Source of the DNA: Pohlia nutans
Lineage: Eukaryota; Streptophyta; Bryopsida; Bryales; Mniaceae
Assembly (NCBI GenBank): GCA_022496805.1
Contig: CM040103.1
Location: forward strand, 2,436,001-2,500,000
DNA length: 64,000 nt
Direction of reading: 5' to 3'
The notes beneath the pieces were generated by a model. That model ran no database searches. It was not told where the DNA came from and was given only the letters and a program-made list of their open reading frames with translations. Below are positions 38,440 to 48,234 of the stretch, in pieces. The stretch's first letter is position 1; each line of letters starts with the position of its first letter. The position numbers and the translations under genes are program-made.

Positions 38440-39792
38440 ACGATCCACACCGTTTTCAGGAACAACAACAGTAAAAGTCTCCAACCCACTCAAGCAAGCG
38501 GGCAAGCAAGCGAATTTGATCGATCGATCGAGAGCGAGCACGAGGCGGCCCCGAGATACCGATGCAAGCATTTATGCAGCGCAATTGATCAGTTCGAGCG
38601 TGCCGGACCAGACGGATCGCGGGGAGGGCAACAGCGCACGTTCTGGCGGGGTCGCAAATATCCGGCCGCGCCGATTTCGCCGCGTTTGCTGCGGCCGCGG
38701 TACGTCAGCTGCTACCTGCCCGCTTTAGGGCCGGGGAGCCTGGTACTGGGTTGAATTCCAGTCATCATCACCACCACCACTCTGAGCACTCTTTTGTATT
38801 TTGAAAACGCCTGTGGAAGCACGTCGACTGGTACTCTGAGCGTGTGTATCGTCGATACCTTACTTCGGATTCCGCATTGTTGGCTTTGTTTGGACGAATC
38901 AATTGGTGGAGTGGCCGTGTTTGGAGCCTCGATCGCGGAGTGGAGCAAGTTGGACGAAGCATCTGTTGCAGGGTTAGGACTGATCACGTCTAAGCTTGGA
39001 GTGATCGATTTCGGGGCAACGAGAAGGGTCGATGCCCGCTGCCTACGCTTCTGATCCACCTCTGGTAAGCGTCGCAAACCTTGTGGCCATGGCCATGGCC
39101 TCTTGCTCTTCGTAGGGGTGCTCCAGCTAGAGAATCAATGCCTTCGAGATCCTGGCTCGATAATACCTCTCGAATGAAATTAAGACGATAGATGAAGAGG
39201 TCGAAGCGTGTAGCACGTTCTTGAAGGAGCAAGCGCTCGTTAGCTCTGTCGATTAACGGATAACGCTCCGACATGACAGGCCGATTACAATGGCCGGCTA
39301 AGTCTTTGCTCGTAGCCCGTTTGTGGAAATGGCCGCTATGTTTACTGTCGGCCGGTCCTCTCATGTTGGTCTAGTTTTCAAGTACAATCCCATGTGAGAA
39401 TTTGTCAGATTCCCAGCATCGTTTACGAATGATTCTAAAACTCGTTCGTTTCGGTACGAAATGGATCAACCAAGGTGTGATCCACAAAATCCGCATGGAA
39501 GTCCAGTTCGTTCCTCTAGCCTGCACGTGAGATTCTGTGTATATAGTGCGCCCCTGAAGACATTGCCGATGGTTGGGTTCGTTGGAAAAGTCCACTGTTT
39601 GGAATACATGCGTAACCTAAGTCCATTTCGTACCATGAATAGGTGATTGTTTGTTGTCTGTTTGTCTCTTTCTCATCACGAGGGCGGAATACTAAGCTGA
39701 GGCCCCATTTTTCCCTCTTTCTATCCTTAGGAGTACGCTTTTGTACCGAAATTGTGACTTGAATTTCCATTTAGCTGCTTCTGTCTAATAAA

Positions 39793-39798
39793 TATATA
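39793..39798 (+). promoter_or_regulatory. Probable TATA box of CDPK copy A
   Basis: TAATAAATATATACAG lies ~375 bp before the ATG and is conserved in position in copy B (TTATTTATATAGG). Downstream bases CCTTCAATCTTT are also shared. Inferred from conservation; the start of transcription is not known. Confidence 0.5.
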
Positions 39799-40172
39799 CA
39801 GCTCGATTAAGTCCCTTCAATCTTTGAGAATCCCTTCGTGAGCGTAGCACGAAACGAGTTCTTTGGGAATCGTCGTGTTCTGAAGCCGGTCATGTTGATG
39901 CGTCTGCCGCACTAGCTAGCGCACTGTAAACGAGAAGAACCTCCCATCGTGGTCGCGCTACCGTTCAAAGTAAAGCCTCTGTTTCCTTGGGAGCGTGTAC
40001 AGTCGAGAATTGTGACTGTAGCCTTCGCTCCAGCAGTGAAAACAATCTGGAGCCAGATGACATTTGATCAGATGGGGGATTGGGTGGTTGCTTGGATGGT
40101 GCAGCACTGGAGCTGATTGTGAAGTGTGGACCTGAGAGAAACCAGGCATGTGCCTGGAGACATGAGAACTGA

Positions 40173-43019
40173 ATGGGTAACACATGTGTAGGGGCAGCTA
40201 GCAAGGCCGGATTCTTCGAAGGCTTTGCGGACGGGGGCAGTACTCGTACCACCGCCGCCTCCAAGCCCACGCACCAGTCCCCGGAATCAGAAGCTGCTGC
40301 AGCAGCGGCGTCGACGACGACGCAGCGACAGCCCGAAAACAGAAGCGGCCCAGAAGTCCCTCGGTCCGAGAAGGAGAAGAAGCCAGGTTCAGATCCAAGA
40401 ACGCCGGGTTCAGACGGGGCGCAACTGCAAGCCCAGAAGAGCCTGACGGTGATTGCGCCGTCGGTGATCCAGATCGCACCCACGGTGTATCCGGGGTCGG
40501 CGGGGCCAGGGGCGAGGCGGCAGGGCGCGGCAGTAACACCAGCCATGAGGAAGGGCGGGCTGAACCTGATTCCGGGGCAGAGCTTCACGCACTCGGTGTT
40601 GCAGCGGCCGACTGAGAACCTGAAGGACTCATACACGCTGGGGCGCAAGCTGGGGCAGGGGCAGTTCGGGACGACGTACCTCTGCGTGGAGAAGACGACG
40701 GGGCAGGAGTATGCTTGCAAGTCGATTGCAAAGCGGAAGCTGATCTCGCAGGAGGATGTGGACGACGTGCGGCGCGAGCTGCACATCATGCACCACCTGT
40801 CGGGGCACCCGAACATCGTGACGATCAAGGGCGCGTACGAGGACCAGGGCGCGGTGCACCTGGTGATGGAGCTGTGTGCGGGCGGCGAGCTGTTCGACCG
40901 CATCATCCAGCGCGGGCACTACTCGGAGGCGCAGGCGGCGGAGCTGTGCCGCGTGATCGTGGGGGTGGTGGAGACGTGCCACTCGCTGGGCGTGATGCAC
41001 CGCGACCTGAAGCCGGAGAACTTTTTGCTGCTGGACACGAGCGAGAACGCGGCGCTGAAGACGACGGACTTCGGGCTGTCGGTGTTCTTCAAGCCGGGCG
41101 AGGTGTTCACGGACGTGGTGGGGAGCCCGTACTACGTGGCGCCGGAGGTGCTGCGGAAGCACTACGGGCCGGAGGCGGATGTGTGGAGCGCGGGCGTGAT
41201 CCTGTACATCCTGCTGAGCGGCGTGCCGCCGTTCTGGGCAGAGACGGAGCAGGGCATCTTCGAGCAGGTGAGTGAGGAGAATGGCACGACGTTGGGATTT
41301 CATTTCATGTGGGGTGTAGCCTTTGGTGCATCCTTGGAATCTTTGAAACCAACCCTTGAAACATGCATACTGCAAGGCAGGAATTGCACAGTGCGCGGCC
41401 ATAAGATTGCGTCACTTCATTGTAAATGAAAAGCGAACATGAAAATTGATGAAATCAGAATCTTTGAGTGGGATTTGGACATGTTGGAGATCACATACAT
41501 ATGAGTTTTTACAAAGAGACATTTCAATTGGAACAATTCCTACTTGGAATTGAAACCCCTTATTTTGACCTACTGAATTGAAACAAATGGAACAGCATAT
41601 TTTGTTACTGGAAGGATATAATAATAAGTATAGAAGGAATGAGGATTCTTTTTAGAATCACGTGCCATGCATTTTGAAGCATTATTGACTAACAAATGAA
41701 ATTCTAAAGTTTCAAACCCAAAGGTTGCTCAGATTTTAATCTAGTTTCTTTTTTATTTCTTATATCTAATACAAAAAATCTCTAAGTGTTGAAATTCCTT
41801 CTCATTTCATTGAAGAAAACTCAATAAACGCACAGTGTTACGATTTCGGATTTGGATAATTTTACCAACTGTAGTGTCATCTGGAAATTTGGAATTCTGC
41901 AGTGTTTCTGCCTCTGTAAGGGACAGTGACTGTCTGTCTGTACATAGGAATCCTTCACGTATGTTGAAGTGAGGCAATTGGAAAATTGCCCTTCCCATCG
42001 GACGTAGGAACAGCCCCGAAGTTGAGGGCCTTGATTAGTGATATATGGAGAATTATGACTTTTATTCCAACGTAGTTTACGTCTGTGATTGATATATGAT
42101 GTGTGTGTACTATGACGAACTTTTGTTGGGTTGCGAAGCCTGCCTAAGTGAGAATGAGAAGGAGAAGAATGCGGTGGGTAAGCAGCAGAGGCTTGAGAGT
42201 CAGTGCGCTGGATGAATTGATCGAGTGGAGCATATATGTATGGTGGGTACACGTGTGCAGGTGCTGCGGGGGGAGCTGGACTTCGTGTCGGAGCCGTGGC
42301 CGAGCATCAGCAACAGCGCCAAGGACCTGATCCGCAAGATGCTGGACCCGAACATGAAGCGGCGGCTGAAGGCGCACCAGGTGCTGTGCCACCCGTGGAT
42401 CCGCGAGGAGGGCGTGGCGCCGGACCGGCCGATGGACCCGGCGGTGCAGTCGCGGCTGAAGCAGTTCAGCGCGATGAACAAGCTGAAGAAGGTGGCGATC
42501 CGCGTGATCGCGGAGTTCCTGTCGGAGGAGGAGATCGCGGGGCTGCGCGAGATGTTCAAGATGATCGACACGGACCACTCGGGCGCCATCACGTTCGAGG
42601 AGCTGAAGAGCGGGCTGGAGCGCGTGGGGTCGAACCTGGTGGAGTCGGAGATCCGGCAGCTGATGGACGCGGCGGACGTGGACCACAACGGGACGATCGA
42701 CTACGGCGAGTTTCTGGCGGCCACGCTGCACCTGAACAAGATCGAGCGCGAGGAGAACCTGTTCGCGGCGTTCTCGTGGCTGGACAAGGACCAGAGCGGG
42801 TACCTGACGGTGGACGAGCTGCAGCAGGCGTGCAGCCGCTACAACATGGGCGACACGTCCATCGAGGACCTGATCCGCGAGGTGGACCAGGACAACGACG
42901 GGCGCATCGACTACAACGAGTTCGTGACCATGATGCGCAAGGGCAACAACGCCGTGGGCCGCACCACGCTGCGCAACAGCCTCAGCCTCAGCGACGCGCT
43001 CATGAACCCGCAGCAGTAA
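40173..43019 (+). CDS. Calcium-dependent protein kinase, copy A, 617 aa, two exons
   Basis: Exons 40173-41267 and 42261-43019, phase-0 GT-AG intron of 993 bp. The kinase is switched on by calcium through its own calmodulin-like tail and phosphorylates Ser/Thr targets in calcium signalling. MGNTCVG predicts N-myristoylation on Gly2 and palmitoylation at Cys5, hence membrane binding. A variable region follows to ~150. Kinase domain: GQGQFG, ATP lysine 183, HRDLKPEN with Asp278, DFG 299-301, APE 323-325. The autoinhibitory junction is near 437-465 ([20 protein letters not shown]). Four canonical EF-hand loops lie at 468-479, 504-515, 540-551 and 574-585. Third positions are nearly all G or C. 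Only one intron is present, at the [10 protein letters not shown] site commonly used in plant CDPKs; the EF-hand introns typical of plant CDPKs are absent. The N-terminal part differs from copy B; everything after residue 187 is the same. Confidence 0.95.
41268..42260 (+). other. Intron of CDPK copy A
   Basis: Starts GTGAGTGAGG after CGAGCAG and ends ACGTGTGCAG before GTGCTGCGG. It has the same length as the intron of copy B and no difference was noticed, which is remarkable beside the diverged first exon. Confidence 0.9.
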
Positions 43020-44444
43020 TCATGAAGACGTGCTCGTGGTCCAGGGGCACGCATGTATGCATGCACGTACTGCAGGCAGGTGCCGCACAGATCTTTCTGC
43101 GGATGGACTGGCGGCGTGCCCGAGTGACATTTGTAGGGGAGCTGCTTGATTCACGTTGTTAGGAGAGAGGTAGAGCGAAGAGGGAAGCGGCGATGACGTT
43201 GGGTTCTGTAGGGTGTGTTGCCTGTCGGGCAGATTCGAAGGAGTTATAAGACGATGACCCCCTGGAGAGAGTATGTATGTACATGAGGTAGATGGAAGCG
43301 CGGGGGCGCAATGCAGATTATGTGAGCAGCGATTTTTCCGACGGTAGGCATGGAGGAGCAGCGACGTACTGTGGATCCGTAATTGGCGAGGCGGTGCTCG
43401 CTCGACATGGGCGGACATCGATCGCCCGGCGAGAGATATGTTGTAATTCTCAAGTTTGTGATAGTCTGGAGGCCTGGCGAGCGTTCCTGTTTTTACGAAC
43501 GCTACCGAGGATGGCTGCAGATCTAGTTCTATATTTTTATCTAAGCTAATTTGAGCACAGTTTATCATGATTGTGTGTTTTTGTGGATTGGTTTGTTTGT
43601 TTAGTTGAGTGATAGGATGCTTTTTTGTCTTTTTATTATTGAAGAGCATCATTGCGTTTGAGAGGACGTTTAATGTGGTGTGCCATTGTCTTTGATCTGT
43701 GAATCTCTGGTTTTTGACTGGCCTAAGCTGATTTGTTGCGATTTGGTAGCGAAGTGGTCGAGTATGAACTTGAGGATTTTTATCCTTTGTATTGATCATC
43801 TTAGCTATTGAGGAGCAAGTTACAGAGAGGAATTGTATGATAGAGTTCGTAACAGAATCCAGTGTGCTATACAAGATGAATATACTTTTATTATCAAGGA
43901 CGTATTAAGAACTCCTTACGGTCTGGAGAATATGTAATAGTTGGCTTCATCTACATCGAGTTGCGGTATGACAATGTTTTACTCGTGAAATTACATATGA
44001 TTCAGCCACCTTGTTGAACAAATAGCTGCTATTCGCATTGGTTATTAATGTTATTTAAGCGTGAATTCTTGAACAAGTGGATGTTTGATTCATGTCAGCG
44101 TAACCTTCAGTAACCTTCATGCCCACTGGCTTTGTTTCATGAGCTGTGCTCAATTGCTCATCACTTTGAGCTACTGCTGGGGTATTGTTGGATGTGGGAT
44201 ATTCCATACTATGTACTGTAAAGCCTAGGCAGAGACAGTGCATGTTACTGAATGTTATGAGGCCCAACATGGTTTGGAGTTGTGCTTTCTAATTGAATTT
44301 TGAAAGCAACTTGGAAATTTTGATTGCTACAGAAATGTTATAGATTATTACTTAATACTGTTTATTTATTTTGTAATTTTGACTTATTGCGTGTCCGTTT
44401 GTTCCAAGAATTTTGTAAATATTGTGTTTTGCACCTAAATCACT

Positions 44445-45020
44445 TTAACCCCTAAGTGCCCAAGGGTTTTCTTGAAATGCTAGATGTGTCATAATGTTCA
44501 TCTTACTCAACTTTTATGAGCTTCAATTTTTTAACATGTGTAGAACATAACGGTAAGACAACATCCATACGGTTAAATTTTGGAAAAATGCTATGAATTA
44601 TTTAATAATCAATTTATAAGAAATTTCTTTGAAAATCCGTAAAAACTACATGTTTGGTCATTTTGACTTGGAATCAAGTATGATAGGTCAAAAACATTGG
44701 TTTTATATGGTGATTACCTTGTTCATGTTAGAACTAATCTCATTTGGTAGAAAACTCAAAGATTCCATTCCGGGCAGATTTCAAAATTGTGACAGTTTGA
44801 GATGCTGTCACTTCGAGGGCTTTAGAGGAAAATCAGTAAAAGTTTTTCAAAATTTCTTTTTGGAAAAGTTGCTCAGTTTCAATATCTACAAGTGAAAAAA
44901 ATGACGCTCAAAAATTGTTATTTTTGCAAACGTTATGGACGTTTAAAGAGGGCTGAAATTTTTTTAAACTCTGAAATTTTTGAGCGACCATATATGGTCG
45001 CTTAGGCAGTTAGGGGTTAA
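44445..45020. mobile_element. TTAA MITE, 576 bp
   Basis: Lies between TTAA 44445-44448 (then CCCCTAAGTGCCC) and TTAA 45017-45020 (preceded by CAGTTAGGGG). A perfect 20-bp palindrome, AGCGACCATATATGGTCGCT, lies at 44983-45002, ~15 bp from the right end. Confidence 0.75.
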
Positions 45021-45551
45021 CATCCCGATTCAGCACTGTTTTTAAAGATTCGTTATAAAATGTTTGATGAAAAATAGGAATGGAGTTGATGTACACTTCA
45101 AAGTTGTAAATGTCAATGTGAAGATGTGAAGATAACATGTGTACGGTTGGATCACCATATTTATCATTAGTATTGTTTGATTAATTTTGCAAGGTTTTCT
45201 CTCGAAATTCAATTAAAAATCCGAAATTAACACAATTTTTTTAATAAATTGTGATGAAATTGGAATAACATGCACTACAAAATGGTATAGTTTCAATTAT
45301 TTGATTCTACTTATTATGGAAAATCATGTTTAAGGTCTCACTTTTTGAACAAGGAATGAAATTTGACATAAACCACTTTTGTTATTTTTCAAAAATCCAC
45401 ATTATCTTAGTTTAAAGATCCATACTATCCAAATGGTAGTCAACTAGCACAAGAATCAAGAGAATTTTGGATGATGAAAAACATTTCAAAAGGGACGCGT
45501 TAAATATCATTCAACGTCCATAATATGGACGTTGGCGCGTCAAAGGGTTAA
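45017..45551. mobile_element. Probable TTAA MITE sharing a TTAA with its neighbour
   Basis: The right end is GCGCGTCAAAGGG then TTAA 45548-45551. A palindrome CAACGTCCATA-A-TATGGACGTTG lies at 45512-45534 close to that end. The left end would share the TTAA at 45017 but is poorly conserved (CATCCCG). Confidence 0.5.
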
Positions 45552-45651
45552 ATAAGAGGAACTCTTCTATAGGAGCACTCTGGATAGATCTCTAGAAAAA
45601 TGGATGTGCATGGGTTAGTGTGAGTGAATAGTGTAAGAGCATAGCCAATCA

Positions 45652-46385
45652 TACAGACTAAAAGCGGCTTGCTAAAATTACTCATCTACATTTGAAGAGC
45701 ACTTCAACTTAATACTCACCCTCAAGCACTCTTTAACCCCTAAACGTTCTCACCCTTTTCAGATTTGACAGTTTTTCAAAGATGCATTATAAAATGCAAC
45801 TAAGAGGGATATTTTCAACTTGATGAATGAATAAAAGTTGTATATTATGAGTTTTGGATTCTATCCATATGGTTAGATTTGCGATTGCTATCACCAATTT
45901 TCGTGCATAAATTTTCAAACTTAAAATTTAGAGCTCTTTTGTGATATGATTACGAATAAAATATTGACAATCTAATTATGAGATTTTTTGGGATGGGTCG
46001 TAATGTAATACTCTAAGTGTAGTGATTTTTGGAGATTTTTTGGTTGCTTAATTTTAGTAGTTGACTTTTTCAATAGCACTTTTAAACTAAAAGTTTCAAA
46101 ATTTTGGGTGGAACACTACAACATGAAATGAGGCATAATTTTTCTACAAATCATCCTCTTTCTAATCGGATCACACATACACAAAGCTAACTTCCCATAA
46201 AAGTTTCAGTAAAAAATCCACACTGCAATAAGTGCATGATGGATGATAAACAGACTTCAAATCCGTACATCAAGCAAAATATGCATGGTTGGGCGGTTAG
46301 GGGTTAATCATCAAAAGTGCACATTAATAGTCAAATGAACGGACCAATTTCAAGTAGAATGCGAGATATAGTCAACTAAACTTAG
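45652..46385. mobile_element. Family-D MITE interrupted by a TTAA MITE
   Basis: The left part ends ...CCTCAAGCACTC at the TTAA 45733 and the right part resumes ...AAAAGTGCACATTAATAGTC after TTAA 46307. The joined order matches the uninterrupted relative near 47130-47230. The LINE fragment starts at about 46386 and truncates it further. Confidence 0.6.
45733..46307. mobile_element. TTAA MITE, 575 bp, inserted into family-D MITE
   Basis: Lies between TTAA 45733-45736 (CCCCTAAACGTTC) and TTAA 46304-46307 (GGGCGGTTAGGGG). The flanks join into a continuous family-D sequence across one TTAA, supporting the TTAA duplication. Confidence 0.75.
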
Positions 46386-46668
46386 GGTATTGATGTGGGT
46401 ATTGTGTTTTCTGGTGGGTTGTTACTGAATGTACCTGCATTCATGAGGATATAGCATCTGGATTTGTATGTAGACAATATTAGTTTCGAAGCGTCGAGAC
46501 TGGTTTGTTATGTCTTTTGACTATGATTGCATGTATATGGTGGTGATTGCATTTTAGGAGTACGTGAAGCCAGGTATCAGTGTCATGTGAGTTGTAGATG
46601 GGGCATGTGATGGAGGGGAATCGTTCTATGCCAAAAAGTAGTTGTTTCCTAGCATTTCCCATATATTA
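46386..46668 (-). mobile_element. Internal fragment of the dual-endonuclease LINE
   Basis: The minus strand encodes MGNARKQLLFGIERFPS and the zinc motif CPIYNSHDTDTWLHVLLKC, matching LINE positions about 21565-21850. It lacks both LINE ends. The second Cys of the zinc motif has become Tyr, so it is from a diverged copy. It abuts the TIR MITE at 46669. Confidence 0.75.
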
Positions 46669-46971
46669 GAGTTAACCGAAAAGTTAGCTCAAAGTGGAAA
46701 GTTTTAGCAAACTCCTCTTGAACTCATATTGAAATATAAATAGACCAAAAACTAGTTCATGATGAGCTGGGAGACAATCTAAAACAAACCACTGTCATTA
46801 TTCTCTACACCTCGCAATGACTTACACACCTACCAAAGCTCAAAGCCCATGACCCACAAGGGGACAAGTTATGACACGACACTATTCAACCCAAGAATAG
46901 TTCAAAAGAGAAGTTAGAAGAAGGGCAAAAAGGGAGGTTAGATGGGCTTCTTTTCGGTTAACTCTATTGGC
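46666..46971. mobile_element. TIR MITE with AGAGTTAACCGAAAAG ends, second copy
   Basis: The same 16-bp terminal repeats and interior as the copy at 12319-12652, here flanked by ATT on both sides. It is ~30 bp shorter because the repeated AGCTCAAAAG units and an inner stretch are missing. Confidence 0.7.
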
Positions 46972-47094
46972 CCGTTCTCAATTTTAATATTGTGGTTTTT
47001 TGTGAATTTGTGATGGCGGGATTAGACTAGAAGTCATTAGAGAGGTTATTGTCTATGTTGCACTAGGAGCATCTAGACCCATGCATGCTAAAGT

Positions 47095-47290
47095 TGACTC
47101 GCTAAAATTATTCTTCTACATTTGAAGAGCCCCTAAACTTACAATGCCCCACCCTTGAACATACACTACCCTACCCTCAAGCACAAAAAGTGCACATCAA
47201 ATAGTCAATGCACCAGTCACAAGTAAATGTGAAGGGCCATTTCTTATTATTGAGGGTCCAGAGGTATTTTTAAAGGGCCCTTAGCATTTT
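47095..47290. mobile_element. Family-D MITE copy
   Basis: Inverted relative to 9817-10025, sharing GTGCACATCAAATAGTCAATG, GAAGGGCCATTTCTTA and GGGCCCTTAGCATTTT. No coding capacity. Confidence 0.55.
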
Positions 47291-48234
47291 CCATATAGTT
47301 GATGCCTATGTCAGACTCTGAGACGGCAAAGGTGAGGATGCTCAAACAACTACCGCCAGAATTCCTCCTCCTTCACAGTGACAATTATGTGACCACAACG
47401 GTAAAATTTGAAATGCCAAGACAACGTCCAAACCAGACTGTCAAAGAAAACATCATTTCGATTTAAAAACCAAAACGTCAAAACAATAACCGGCAGAATT
47501 AATAACACACTATCGATATAATCAAAAACACTTCCATTGAACAGTCTGCAATTCAGCCACTACTGAAAAAGACCATCCACCTTTACAGTAAACAAATTGT
47601 TAAAAACAATAGCCACAAAATAGGCAACCAAAACATATACCACAATCAAATTCTGGTAAAAGCAGCTGACTTGAAAGAGGTTCACTTCCTACAATATGGT
47701 CAAATTAGCTTAGATAAAAATATAGAACTAGATCTGCAGCCATCCTCGGTAGCGTTCGTAAAAACAGGAACGCTCGCCAGGCCTCCAGACTATCACAAAC
47801 TTGAGAATTACAACATATCTCTCGCCGGGCGATCGATGTCCGCCCATGTCGAGCGAGCACCGCCTCGCCAATTACGGATCCACAGTACGTCGCTGCTCCT
47901 CCATGCCTACCGTCGGAAAAATCGCTGCTCACATAATCTGCATTGCGCCCCCGCGCTTCCATCTACCTCATGTACATACATACTCTCTCCAGGGGGTCAT
48001 CGTCTTATAACTCCTTCGAATCTGCCCGACAGGCAACACACCCTACAGAACCCAACGTCATCGCCGCTTCCCTCTTCGCTCTACCTCTCTCCTAACAACG
48101 TGAATCAAGCAGCTCCCCTACAAATGTCACTCGGGCACGCCGCCAGTCCATCCGCAGAAAGATCTGTGCGGCACCTGCCTGCAGTACGTGCATGCATACA
48201 TGCGTGCCCCTGGACCACGAGCACGTCTTCATGA

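Larger units (their letters stand above)
38440..43554. repeat. Left arm of large inverted duplication (CDPK palindrome)
   Basis: Inverted relative to 47700-53075. From 40731 to 43554 the two arms look identical wherever compared (positions sum to 91254 with no indel). Upstream of 40730 they differ by substitutions and small indels, and homology fades near 38440 (CACACCGTTTTCAGGAACAA against its complement at about 53060). Confidence 0.92.
43555..47699. other. Spacer between the CDPK palindrome arms
   Basis: About 4.1 kb with no cellular gene. It contains three TTAA MITEs (44445-45020, 45017-45551, 45733-46307), family-D MITE copies, a LINE fragment and a TIR MITE, several nested in one another. 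Confidence 0.8.

Noticed and set aside
40629..41402. Long frame on the minus strand across the CDPK (and its mirror at 49852-50655)
   Set aside because: It is a shadow of GC-rich, codon-biased coding sequence; its translation is Arg/His/Gln/Leu-rich without family resemblance.
42236..43162. 308-residue frame overlapping CDPK exon 2
   Set aside because: It is the +1 frame of the EF-hand exon, Gly/Arg/Ala-rich, an effect of high GC3.
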